Shown here piece by piece: positions 8,191 through 16,590 of a stretch of 64,000 nt of DNA. Within the stretch, counting starts at the first letter, position 1, and every line of letters begins with the position of its first letter. Under the pieces are notes generated by a model that did no database searches, was not told where the DNA came from, and saw nothing but the letters and a program-made list of their open reading frames with translations. Source of the DNA: Streptomyces sp. NBC_00459 (lineage in GTDB: Bacteria > Actinomycetota > Actinomycetes > Streptomycetales > Streptomycetaceae); NCBI RefSeq assembly GCF_036013955.1, contig NZ_CP107903.1, positions 8,804,001 to 8,868,000 on the forward strand. Direction: 5' to 3'. Made by a program: the position numbers and the translations under genes.

Positions 8191-8452
8191 GGGGGCTCCT
8201 CGGGGTGGATGCAACACATCGTGCAACGCGTGAGGCGATGAGGCTACTCGCGAGTACAGAGGGGAGTCGAGTGTCGTCGAGCTTGGACATTCGGCCCGTG
8301 TCTCTTGGACTTTTCTGGCGCCGGGGCGTCTCGTTGCCGTGGCAGAGTCGCTGGTCATCCGATCACTGGCTGAACCGGCCTGGTCCTGGACCCCATTGAC
8401 AGTCCCTGGGGCGCGCTCAATCATCACACCTCCGATGAATGGGAGCTTCCAG

Positions 8453-10300
8453 ATGAGCAGGTATCCAAGACGTCGGCTTCTGGGTGCGCTGGTGACCCTT
8501 CTGCTGCTTGCCGCCCCGGTCCCGGCCGTCGCGCGCACAGCGGCGGCGAGCGTCCCGGTCACCGTGCCGGCCCTCACCGACTGGACCCCGGAGCAGGGGA
8601 GTTATCGGTACGGCGGCGCCGCCCGGCTGGTCGCCGACTCCGCGCCCGAGCGCAGGGTCGCGGACACCCTCGCCGACGATCTGCGCGACGCGGGCCACGG
8701 CGTCGTCCCCGTGGTGAGCGGTGGTGCACGGGCCGGTGACATCGTTATCGACGTGGCCCCCGGACGGGCCGCACTCGGCGCGGAGGGGTACGAACTCCGG
8801 TCGGGCGCCCGGCTGTCGGTGACCGGCGCGACCGAGGCGGGCGCCTTCTACGGCACCCGCACCCTCCTCCAGCTCCTCGCCCAGGGCGACCGGATCCCCG
8901 CCGGACGCACGGTCGACGTGCCCCGGTACGCGGAACGGGGCGTCGGCGTGTGCGCCTGCTACATCCACATCTCGACGCCGTGGCTGGAGAACCTCGTACG
9001 CGAGATGGCATACCACAAGCTCAACCAGCTGCTCCTGGAACTCAAGGTGAAGAGCGACGCCCACCCGGAGGCCAACACCTGGGGCTACTACACCAAGGAC
9101 GAGATACGGCGGCTCGTCGCGCTCGGCGACAAGTACCACGTGGAGATCGTCCCGGAGATCAACTCCCCGGGCCACATGGACCCCTGGATCGAGAACCGCC
9201 CCGATCTCCAGCTCACCGACTCCGACGGCAACAGGCAGCCCAGCAGGCTCGACATCACGCAGCCCGCCGCCTTCGACTACTACACGAGCCTGATCGACGA
9301 GTACGCGCAGGTGTTCACCGGCGGCTCCTGGCACATGGGTGCCGACGAGTACATGCTCGGCTCCGACTTCGCCAAGTACCCGCAGATGCTCCGGTACGCC
9401 CGGGAGAAGTACGGGGCGGACGCCACACCCCAGGACGCCTTCATCGACTTCGTCAACCGGATCCGGACCCACCTGGCCGCCAGGGGGAAGCAGCTGCGGA
9501 TCTGGAACGACGGGCTCACCGGGGCCAACACCGTGCCGGTGGCCGCGGGTACGACGGTCGAGCACTGGCTGAACGTGGCCGTGAAACCGAGCCGACTCCG
9601 CGCCCAGGGCTACTCGTTGATGAACGCGGCTTACGCGCTGTACCTCGTCAGGGGCGGTTTCCACAGCGACACCAAGGGCCTGTACGACCAGAGTTGGGAT
9701 CCGCGCAGCTTCGAGGGCGAGAAACTCGCCTCCAGCCAGGGCATCACCGGCGCGAAGATCAGCCTCTGGCCGGACAACGGGCGCGGCGAGACCGAGAACG
9801 AGGTCGCCGTCGACACCGACCCGGCGCTGCGCCATCTCGCCCAGGCCACCTGGGGCGATCCGCATCCCGACGCCACCTACGACCGGTTCACCGCGCGGGC
9901 GACCGCCGTCGGGCACGCACCCGGCAGGCGGGACCTGACGCGGGTGCCGGTCGCGGACGGGACGTACACCTTGCGGGCGGGCGCCGCCTCCCTCACCGCC
10001 GACGTACGGCGCACACCCGACGGATACGTCACCCTGCGCACCGCGGACGGCTGCCTGGAGGTGCGCGGCGGAAAGCTCACGCTCAACACCCCGCTGCAGC
10101 CCGGTGTCGAGATCACCGCACAGACCTGCGATGCCGGAAACACCTTGCAGCGCTGGGAGTTGGAGCAGGTCGCGGGGGGCCTCGCGCTCGTCAACGCGAT
10201 CACGCGGATGACGGTGCACGTGACCGGCGACGGTCGGCTCACGCAGTACCCGCCGGACCGGCAGCCGCCCGCTGTCTGGCACTTGAACACCCTCCACTGA
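8453..10300 (+). CDS. Secreted GH20 beta-N-acetylhexosaminidase with ricin-like tail
   Basis: 615 residues from ATG 8453, preceded by GGGAG; an in-frame ATG at 8435 is less likely. A signal peptide (SRYPRRRLLGALVTLLLLA) with cleavage near AVA indicates export. The N-terminal GH20b-type domain covers about 35-150, and the TIM-barrel follows. The catalytic Asp-Glu pair is D298-E299 in HMGADEYM. The last ~110 residues (QRWELEQVAGGLALVN) look like a ricin-type beta-trefoil sugar-binding part. It removes terminal GlcNAc or GalNAc. It lies 48 bases before the GH29 fucosidase and shares its unit, which suggests co-operation on fucosylated glycans. Confidence 0.9.
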   Translation: MSRYPRRRLLGALVTLLLLAAPVPAVARTAAASVPVTVPALTDWTPEQGSYRYGGAARLVADSAPERRVADTLADDLRDAGHGVVPVVSGGARAGDIVIDVAPGRAALGAEGYELRSGARLSVTGATEAGAFYGTRTLLQLLAQGDRIPAGRTVDVPRYAERGVGVCACYIHISTPWLENLVREMAYHKLNQLLLELKVKSDAHPEANTWGYYTKDEIRRLVALGDKYHVEIVPEINSPGHMDPWIENRPDLQLTDSDGNRQPSRLDITQPAAFDYYTSLIDEYAQVFTGGSWHMGADEYMLGSDFAKYPQMLRYAREKYGADATPQDAFIDFVNRIRTHLAARGKQLRIWNDGLTGANTVPVAAGTTVEHWLNVAVKPSRLRAQGYSLMNAAYALYLVRGGFHSDTKGLYDQSWDPRSFEGEKLASSQGITGAKISLWPDNGRGETENEVAVDTDPALRHLAQATWGDPHPDATYDRFTARATAVGHAPGRRDLTRVPVADGTYTLRAGAASLTADVRRTPDGYVTLRTADGCLEVRGGKLTLNTPLQPGVEITAQTCDAGNTLQRWELEQVAGGLALVNAITRMTVHVTGDGRLTQYPPDRQPPAVWHLNTLH

Positions 10301-10348
10301 CCACGCTCCGTCGACCGCCATCCACTGACCCGAGGAGCCCGTTCCCCC

Positions 10349-11908
10349 ATGACAGTCTCCAGACGTCTCTTCGTCACGGCAGCCGCCGCGATCGTCGCCT
10401 CCAGGGGCACCTCACTCGCCCTGGCCGCTCCGGGCCGGGCCACGGCTCCAGTCGCGGAGGAACCGGCCTTCCGTATCCCTGTCGCCCCCACCGACTCCGC
10501 CGAGGTCCTCGTCCGCAAGGCCTCCCAGGTCCGGCCCACCGCACGGCAGATCGCCTGGCAGCGGCTGGAACGGACCGCCTTCCTGCACTTCGGCGTCAAC
10601 ACCTTCACGGGCCTCGAATGGGGCACCGGTGACGAGGACCCGGACGTCTTCCAGCCGACCGGCCTCGACACCGACCAGTGGGCGCGGGCCCTGCGCGACG
10701 GCGGCTTCAGGCTCGCCATCCTCACCGTCAAGCACCACGACGGCTTCGTCCTCTACCCCTCCCGGTACACCGACCACTCGGTGGCGTCGAGCAGTTGGCG
10801 CGGCGGGCAGGGTGACGTACTGCGTTCCTTCGCCGACTCCATGCGGCGGTACGGGCTGAAGGTCGGTGTGTACATCTCCCCGGCCGACGAGAACCAGTAC
10901 CTCCACGGCGTCTACGCCAACGGCAGCGCGCGCACCGAACACACCATCCCGAGCCCGGTCGCGAACGACGACCGTCCGGACGGCCCGACGTTCACCCTCC
11001 CCGCCACCGACTACGGCGCCCATATGCTCGACCAGCTCCACGAGGTCCTCACCGAGTACGGACCCGTCGACGAGGTCTGGTTCGACGGCGCCCAGGGGCG
11101 GATCCCGCCGGACAAGGTCGAGAAGTACGACTGGGACAGCTGGTACACGCTTGTCCGCACGCTCGCCCCGGACGCCACGATCGCCGTCTCCGGCCCCGAT
11201 GTCCGCTGGGTCGGCAACGAGGGCGGGCTGGCGCGCGAGAACGAGTGGAGCGTCGTACCGGTCACCGAGAAGGACTACGGCAAGACCGACTTCGCGCTCT
11301 CGTACGACGCGGCCGACATGGGCGGCCGGGACGCGCTCGTGGCCGCACGTTCCGTCGCCGACCACGTGCAGTGGTGGCCGGCCGAGTGCGATGTGTCGAT
11401 CCGGGACGGCTGGTTCTACCACGCGGACCAACAGCCCAAGTCGGTCGACCGGTTGACCGAGATCTACTTCGGCTCGGTCGGCCGCAACGCCGTACTCCTC
11501 CTCAACGTCCCGCCGGACACCGACGGCCTCCTCGCCGCCGCCGACGTCACCCGGCTGCGGGAGTTCCGGGAGCGCGTCGACCGGGAACTGCCCGCCGACC
11601 TGACGGCCGGGGCCGTGGTCACCCGGACTCCGGGTGTCGTCACCGTCGACCTCGGCAGGGAACGCGAGGTGGACCGGGTTCGGCTCGCGGAGGACATCCG
11701 GCAGGGACAGCAGGTCGAGGCCTTCGTCGTCGAGGCGTTCGCCGGGGGCCGCTGGACCCGGGTGGCGGGGGCGGGCACGGTCGGCGCGAGCCGGATTCTG
11801 CTGCTGGCGGCTCCTGTCCGGGCGCGGCGGTGGCGGGTTCGGGTGACACGGGCCCGCGCGGAGGTGCCGATCGCGGAGTTCGGGCTGTACCGCTCGGCGG
11901 TGGGCTGA
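10349..11908 (+). CDS. Secreted alpha-L-fucosidase (GH29)
   Basis: 519 residues. The N-terminus (MTVSRRLFVTAAAAIVA) is a signal peptide, possibly Tat. GH29 marks are FLHFGVNTFTGLEWG near residue 80, TVKHHDGF near 128, and the nucleophile D246 in EVWFDGAQG. The C-terminal ~130 residues after LLLNVPPDTDG form a beta-sandwich of the discoidin/F5-8C kind often fused to GH29. The enzyme removes terminal L-fucose. It directly precedes, across the regulator, an importer and a fucose oxidation operon, which supports the assignment. A hairpin terminator follows. Confidence 0.92.
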   Translation: MTVSRRLFVTAAAAIVASRGTSLALAAPGRATAPVAEEPAFRIPVAPTDSAEVLVRKASQVRPTARQIAWQRLERTAFLHFGVNTFTGLEWGTGDEDPDVFQPTGLDTDQWARALRDGGFRLAILTVKHHDGFVLYPSRYTDHSVASSSWRGGQGDVLRSFADSMRRYGLKVGVYISPADENQYLHGVYANGSARTEHTIPSPVANDDRPDGPTFTLPATDYGAHMLDQLHEVLTEYGPVDEVWFDGAQGRIPPDKVEKYDWDSWYTLVRTLAPDATIAVSGPDVRWVGNEGGLARENEWSVVPVTEKDYGKTDFALSYDAADMGGRDALVAARSVADHVQWWPAECDVSIRDGWFYHADQQPKSVDRLTEIYFGSVGRNAVLLLNVPPDTDGLLAAADVTRLREFRERVDRELPADLTAGAVVTRTPGVVTVDLGREREVDRVRLAEDIRQGQQVEAFVVEAFAGGRWTRVAGAGTVGASRILLLAAPVRARRWRVRVTRARAEVPIAEFGLYRSAVG

Positions 11909-11920
11909 CGGTCGCCGGCG

Positions 11921-11965
11921 GGCGTCGTACGCGGGTGCGCTCCCGTGCCGCACCCGCCGTACGCC
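11921..11965. terminator. Bidirectional hairpin between fucosidase and regulator
   Basis: A 9-bp perfect core stem (11931-11939 with 11949-11957) is extended by further pairs with one bulge (11927-11930 with 11959-11962). It lies between two convergent stop codons (11908 and 11976). Confidence 0.75.
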
Positions 11966-11975
11966 GGTGCCGTGC

Positions 11976-12734
11976 TCAGACCGGGCGCTCGTCCCCGGTC
12001 GAGCGGGCGGGCGGGGACGCGGCCTGGCCCCGCAGCCACTGTTCCACCTCGCCGACGTGGGCCGCGGCTGCCGCCCGGGCCGCCTCCGGGTCGTGGGCGA
12101 CGAGCGCGCGGTGGATCGCCGCGTGCTCGCGGCGGGTGCGGGTGAAGGCGCCCTCCTCCTGGTAGGCGCGCCAGACGCGGGCGCGGAAGGTGCGGGAGGA
12201 GAGGCCCTCCAGGATCGCCGCCATGCTGTCGTTGCCCGCAGCAGCGGTGATTTCGCGATGGAATGCCAGGTCGTGGGCGAGGATTTCCTCGGGATCGTCG
12301 GTGGCGTTCATCGCTGTGAGGTGTTTCTCCACCTCCGCGAGCTGCTCCGGGGTTATCCGGGCGGCGGCCAGGGCGGTCGCCGTCGACTCCAGGATGCGCC
12401 GTACCTCGAGCAGCTCGGCCAGTCGTGGGCCCCGTGAGAGGTCCGCGACCACACCGAAGGTCTCCAGCAGGTCGCCGGCCTCCAGCTGGGTCACATAGAT
12501 GCCCGAGCCGTGCCGGGCCTCCAGTACGCCCATCACGGTGAGCGCCCGGATCGCCTCCCGCATCGAGCTGCGCGAGATACCCAGCCGGGCCGCGAGATCG
12601 CGCTCGGTGGGCAGCCGCTCGCCCGGTTCCAGTCGGCCCTCGCCGATCAGTGCCTTGATCTGGTCGATGGCGCGCTGCGTCACGGTGCCCTTCTGTGGGG
12701 CGGCCTCGCCGTTCCTGGCCGGGATCTCGTCCAC
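11976..12734 (-). CDS. GntR/FadR-family transcriptional regulator
   Basis: 252 residues, GTG start at 12734. A winged-helix domain covers about 15-80, with RLPTERDLAARLGISRSSMR as the typical GntR recognition region. The C-terminal FCD domain (all-helical, ligand binding) holds conserved acidic and His residues such as DLAFHREI and HAAIHRALVAHD that bind a metal and an organic acid or sugar acid in this subfamily. It is divergent from the sugar importer operon, and a TGGTC-N-GACCA site lies in the shared gap. The likely inducer is an intermediate such as L-fuconate or 2-keto-3-deoxyfuconate, by inference from the operon. Confidence 0.9.
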   Translation of the reverse strand: MDEIPARNGEAAPQKGTVTQRAIDQIKALIGEGRLEPGERLPTERDLAARLGISRSSMREAIRALTVMGVLEARHGSGIYVTQLEAGDLLETFGVVADLSRGPRLAELLEVRRILESTATALAAARITPEQLAEVEKHLTAMNATDDPEEILAHDLAFHREITAAAGNDSMAAILEGLSSRTFRARVWRAYQEEGAFTRTRREHAAIHRALVAHDPEAARAAAAAHVGEVEQWLRGQAASPPARSTGDERPV

Positions 12735-12780
12735 GCCGTGTCCTCCTGTCGCCGGGTCCGCCGCAGTCTAACCAGAGGGT

Positions 12781-12791
12781 TGGTCGGACCA
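12781..12791. promoter_or_regulatory. FadR/GntR-type operator (TGGTC-N-GACCA)
   Basis: TGGTCGGACCA is a perfect 5-1-5 palindrome, 46 bases before the regulator start. FadR-subfamily regulators bind sites of the form TGGTnnnACCA, so this is the likely operator for the neighbouring regulator. Confidence 0.65.
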
Positions 12792-12844
12792 CTACAGCCG
12801 GAATCTAGGAAAATTTGGCCCGATGGGCTGTTCTTACCTGGAAG

Positions 12845-12855
12845 TGGTCTGATAA
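12845..12855. promoter_or_regulatory. Second, imperfect operator half-palindrome
   Basis: TGGTCTGATAA matches the first site at 8 of 11 positions (the TGGTC arm plus GA and the last A). It lies 43 bases before the binding-protein start and overlaps an AT-rich GATAAATAT stretch that could be the -10 region. A paired site near the promoter would fit repression. Confidence 0.4.
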
Positions 12856-12898
12856 ATATGCGGCATCCGCTCGATCACGCTCAACGAGGAGCTACCAA

Positions 12899-13978
12899 AT
12901 GCTCGACCGAACAGTGGGGAACCCGAAGAAGCGCGCCAGAGCGCGGAGCCTCGGTGTGGTGGCCCTCGCCGCCTGTACCGGCCTGGTACTCAGCGCCTGC
13001 GGCAGCACAAAGGACACCGTCGCCACTGGCGGTGACAGCGACGGAACGGGCAAGGTCGGAGTGATCCTGCCGCTGCTCACCTCCCCGTTCTGGCAGTCGT
13101 ACAACGACTACGTGCCGAAGATGGCCAAGGCCGAGGGCGTCGACGCGCTGAAGACCGTCAACTCCAACAGCGACCCCTCGCAGCAGATCACCGACATCAA
13201 CAACCAGCTCAACCAGGGCGTGAAGGGCCTGGTGGTCGCGCCGCTGGACAGCGCCGCCATCGAGGCCGGCCTCGACCAGGCCGAGCGCAAGGGCGTGCCC
13301 GTCGTGGCCGTCGACGTGGCGCCCGAGAAGGGCAAGGTCGCCATGGTCGTACGCGCCAACAACGTCGCGTACGGCGAGCAGGCCTGCGAGTATCTCGGCA
13401 AGCACATCACCTCGGGCAAGGTCGTCCAGATCATGGGCGATCTCGCGTCGGTGAACGGCCGTGACCGGTCGGAGGCGTTCCGCGCCTGCGTGAAGGAGAA
13501 GTTCCCGAAGCTCAAGGTGCTGGAGATCCCGGCCAAGTGGGAGTCGGACACCGCGGCCTCCAAGCTCGACACGCTCCTCAACGCCAACCCGGACCTCAAG
13601 GGCATCTACATGCAGGCCGGCGGCGTCTACCTCGCGCCCACGCTGCAGACCCTGAAGTCCAAGGGGATGCTGAAGAAGATGGGCCAGGCCGGCCACATCG
13701 CGATCGTCTCGAACGACGGCATCCCGCAGGAGTTCGACGCCATCCGCAAGGGCGAGATCGACGCGACCGTCTCGCAGCCCGCCGACCTCTACGCCAAGTA
13801 CGGCATGTACTACATCAAGGCGGCGATGGCCGGAAAGACGTTCGAGCCGGGTCCCACCGACCACGACTCCGAGATCGTCAAGCTGCCCAACGGCCTCCTG
13901 GAGGACCAGCTGCCCGCGCCCCTGGTCACCAAGGAAAACGTCGACGACCCCGGCCTCTGGGGCAACACGGTCGGATGA
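12899..13978 (+). CDS. Sugar ABC transporter substrate-binding lipoprotein
   Basis: 359 residues from ATG 12899, with GAGGAG seven bases upstream. The signal peptide ends at a lipobox (LVLSACGS, C34), so it is a lipid-anchored receptor. The mature part is a periplasmic-binding-protein type 1 fold of the ribose/galactose class (VGVILPLLTSPFWQSYNDY; IVSNDG). It overlaps the ATPase gene (ATGA). With the downstream enzymes, L-fucose is the best guess for its ligand; the binding residues cannot be read from sequence alone. Confidence 0.9.
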   Translation: MLDRTVGNPKKRARARSLGVVALAACTGLVLSACGSTKDTVATGGDSDGTGKVGVILPLLTSPFWQSYNDYVPKMAKAEGVDALKTVNSNSDPSQQITDINNQLNQGVKGLVVAPLDSAAIEAGLDQAERKGVPVVAVDVAPEKGKVAMVVRANNVAYGEQACEYLGKHITSGKVVQIMGDLASVNGRDRSEAFRACVKEKFPKLKVLEIPAKWESDTAASKLDTLLNANPDLKGIYMQAGGVYLAPTLQTLKSKGMLKKMGQAGHIAIVSNDGIPQEFDAIRKGEIDATVSQPADLYAKYGMYYIKAAMAGKTFEPGPTDHDSEIVKLPNGLLEDQLPAPLVTKENVDDPGLWGNTVG

Positions 13979-15501
13979 GCAGCCAGCAACGGGAAATCCC
14001 GGACACCTCTCTCGTTCCGCTTGTCGAGGCCCACGGCATCGCCAAGCGGTACGGTCCGACCACCGCGCTCCAGGACGGTCGACTCACCGTCCTGGCGGGT
14101 GAGTCGCACGCCCTCGTCGGCCGCAACGGCGCCGGAAAGTCCACCCTGGTCTCCATCCTCACCGGACTCCAGGCGCCCGACGAGGGCACGGTCCGCTTCG
14201 ACGGCCAGCCCGCACCCCCGCTCACCGACCGGGACGCCTGGCGCTCCAAGGTGGCCTGCGTCTACCAGAAGCCCACTGTCGTCCCCGAGCTGACGGTCGC
14301 CGAGAACCTCTTCATCAACCGGCAGCCGGCCGGGCGCGGCGGAGTCATCAGCTGGCGCCGGCTGCGCGGCGAGGCCGCCGAACTGCTCGACACCTGGGAC
14401 GTCCACGTCGACCCGGAGGCCCGCACCGCCGACCTCAAGGTCGAGGACCGCCAAATGGTGGAGATCGCACGGGCGTTGAGCTTCGGCGCCCGGTTCATCG
14501 TCCTCGACGAGCCGACCGCCCAGCTCGACAGCCGGGAGATCGAGCGGCTCTTCACCCGGATGCGAGCGCTCCAGGACTCCGGCGTCACCTTCCTGTTCAT
14601 CTCGCACCACCTCCAGGAGGTGTACGAGGTGTGCCAGACGGTGACCGTCCTGCGCGACGCCCGCTGGATCACCACAGCCCCCGTCGCCGACCTCCCGCGC
14701 CAGGCCCTGATCGAGGCCATGGCCGGGGAGTCGATCGCCGAACAGGCCGTCACCCTCAGGGGAGTCGAACCGGGACAGCCGGTGCTGCTGGCCGCCGAGG
14801 GACTCACCTCGGCGGCGTACGAGAACATCGATCTGACCGTTCGCCGCGGTGAGGTCGTCGGACTTGCCGGGTCCAGCGGCAGCGGCAAGATCGAGCTGGC
14901 CGAGTCCTTCGCCGGACTGCACACACCGACCGGCGGAACGGCCCAACTCGACGGCGCGCGGCTGCCGTTCGGGGACGTGCAGGCGGCACTGACCGCGGGT
15001 GTCGCCTGTGTGCCGCGCGACCGGCACGAACAGGGGCTGGTCTCCGGCATGACCATCGGCGACAACGCCACCATGAGCGTCCTGCGCAGGCTCGGACGGT
15101 ACGGATTCGTCTCCGGCGACCGCAAACGAGGTTTCGCCACCGAGCTCATCGAACGCCTCGACATCCACGCCGAGGGCCCCGAACAGCCCGTCTCCGACCT
15201 GTCCGGCGGAAACGCGCAGAAGGTCGTCATGGCCCGAGCCCTCGCCTCCGACCCCAGACTGCTCGTCCTCATCAACCCCACCGCGGGCGTCGACGTGAAG
15301 TCCAAGCAGTCCCTTCTCGCGCGCGTGGACAGCGCCCGTGAGGACGGCACCGCAGTCCTTGTCGTATCCGACGAACTCGACGACCTGCGCCGCTGCGACC
15401 GCGTCCTCGTCCTCTTCCACGGCCGTGTCGTCGCCGAACATCCGGCGGGCTGGCGCGACCACGAGCTGATCGCCTCCATCGAAGGAGTGGACCATGGCTG
15501 A
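13975..15501 (+). CDS. Sugar ABC transporter double ATPase (RbsA/MglA type)
   Basis: 508 residues with two nucleotide-binding domains. Domain 1 (about 15-240) has Walker A GRNGAGKST and Walker B FIVLDEPTAQLD, and a degenerate signature (LKVEDRQMVEIARAL), as usual in the carbohydrate CUT2 class. Domain 2 (about 260-500) has the signature LSGGNAQKVVMARAL and Walker B-like LLVLINPTAGVD; its Walker A is GSSGSGKIEL, with Ile for the usual Ser/Thr, so ATP turnover there may be weak. It energises import with the single permease gene that follows. Start overlaps the receptor stop and its end overlaps the permease by 8 bases. Confidence 0.92.
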   Translation: MSSQQREIPDTSLVPLVEAHGIAKRYGPTTALQDGRLTVLAGESHALVGRNGAGKSTLVSILTGLQAPDEGTVRFDGQPAPPLTDRDAWRSKVACVYQKPTVVPELTVAENLFINRQPAGRGGVISWRRLRGEAAELLDTWDVHVDPEARTADLKVEDRQMVEIARALSFGARFIVLDEPTAQLDSREIERLFTRMRALQDSGVTFLFISHHLQEVYEVCQTVTVLRDARWITTAPVADLPRQALIEAMAGESIAEQAVTLRGVEPGQPVLLAAEGLTSAAYENIDLTVRRGEVVGLAGSSGSGKIELAESFAGLHTPTGGTAQLDGARLPFGDVQAALTAGVACVPRDRHEQGLVSGMTIGDNATMSVLRRLGRYGFVSGDRKRGFATELIERLDIHAEGPEQPVSDLSGGNAQKVVMARALASDPRLLVLINPTAGVDVKSKQSLLARVDSAREDGTAVLVVSDELDDLRRCDRVLVLFHGRVVAEHPAGWRDHELIASIEGVDHG

Positions 15502-16519
15502 CACGAAGGCCCCACCGCTCGCCCCCCTGCGGGCCCCGGACTCGCGTTCGGCCAAGACCGTACTGCTCCGCCGAGCCCGTGAACTCGCCCTGGTGCCAGC
15601 CCTGTTGCTGCTCATGGTGCTCGGAACGGTGGTCAACGACTCGTTCCTCACCGAACGCAACCTGATCTCGATCCTCGGTGCCTCCGCGGCACTCGCGATG
15701 GTCGTGCTGGCCGAGTCGCTCGTCCTCATCACCGGCAAGTTCGACCTCTCCCTGGAGTCGGTCGTCGGCATCGCCCCGGCCATCGGCGCGCTGCTGGTGC
15801 TGCCGGTGGCGCAGTCCGGGTGGGGGACCGAGTTCCCCGCAGTACTGGCTCTGTTGGCGATCCTCGTCGTCGGCGGCCTTGTCGGCGCGTTCAACGGCCT
15901 TCTGGTCGTCAAGCTCAAGCTCAACGCGTTCATCGTGACGCTCGCGATGCTGATCGTGCTGCGTGGGCTGCTGGTCGGCTCGACCAAGGGCAAGACTCTG
16001 TTCGGCATGCCCGACTCCTTCTACTCCCTGGCCACCACCACCTTCCTCAACGTGCCCATGTCCGTGTGGGTGGCCGGGGCCTGCTTCGCCGTCGCCGGCC
16101 TCGTCCTCAAGTACCACCGCGTCGGCCGCGCCCTGTACGCGATCGGCGGCAACGCGGACGCGGCCCGGGCCGCCGGTATCCGGGTCGAACGGGTGATGCT
16201 CGGCGTGTTCGTCGTCGCCGGTGTCCTCGCCTCCGTCGGCGGGATCATGCAGACCGGGTACGTCGGCGCGATCAGCGCCAACCAGGGCAACAACATGATC
16301 TTCACCGTGTTCGCCGCGGCCGTCATCGGCGGCATCAGCCTCGACGGCGGCAAGGGCACGATGTTCGGTGCGCTGACCGGCGTACTCCTGCTGGGTGTTG
16401 TGCAGAACCTGCTGACGCTGGCCCAGGTGCCGTCGTTCTGGATCCAGGCCATCTACGGCGGAATCATCCTGGTGGCTCTCATGATCGCCCGCGTGACGAC
16501 AGGGCGGGCCCAGGACTGA
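15494..16519 (+). CDS. Sugar ABC transporter permease (RbsC type)
   Basis: 341 residues with about ten predicted membrane segments; a cytoplasmic N-terminal tail of ~30 residues precedes the first. It has the branched-chain/ribose permease fold with family blocks GKFDLSLESVVGIAPAIGAL, FNGLLVVKLKLNAFIVTLA and the late GGISLDGGKGTMFGALTGVLL. One permease gene implies a homodimeric channel. It starts inside the ATPase gene. A 71-base gap with a GAAAGG site separates it from the dehydratase, so transcription probably continues. Confidence 0.92.
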   Translation: MADTKAPPLAPLRAPDSRSAKTVLLRRARELALVPALLLLMVLGTVVNDSFLTERNLISILGASAALAMVVLAESLVLITGKFDLSLESVVGIAPAIGALLVLPVAQSGWGTEFPAVLALLAILVVGGLVGAFNGLLVVKLKLNAFIVTLAMLIVLRGLLVGSTKGKTLFGMPDSFYSLATTTFLNVPMSVWVAGACFAVAGLVLKYHRVGRALYAIGGNADAARAAGIRVERVMLGVFVVAGVLASVGGIMQTGYVGAISANQGNNMIFTVFAAAVIGGISLDGGKGTMFGALTGVLLLGVVQNLLTLAQVPSFWIQAIYGGIILVALMIARVTTGRAQD

Positions 16520-16590
16520 TCCCCGCCCCGACCCTCACGTATCCCTGAGGCTCCCCCATCGAGCCCCTGCCACTGACCGAAAGGCGTTCC

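Noticed and set aside
8381..8392. TGGTCCTGGACC dyad upstream of GH20, resembling DasR or FadR-type sites
   Set aside because: Spacer length differs from both the DasR consensus and the 12781 site; similarity could be chance in GC-rich DNA.
13810..16008. Minus-strand open frame of 732 codons opposite the ABC ATPase and permease
   Set aside because: Antisense of two conserved transporter genes; no motif.
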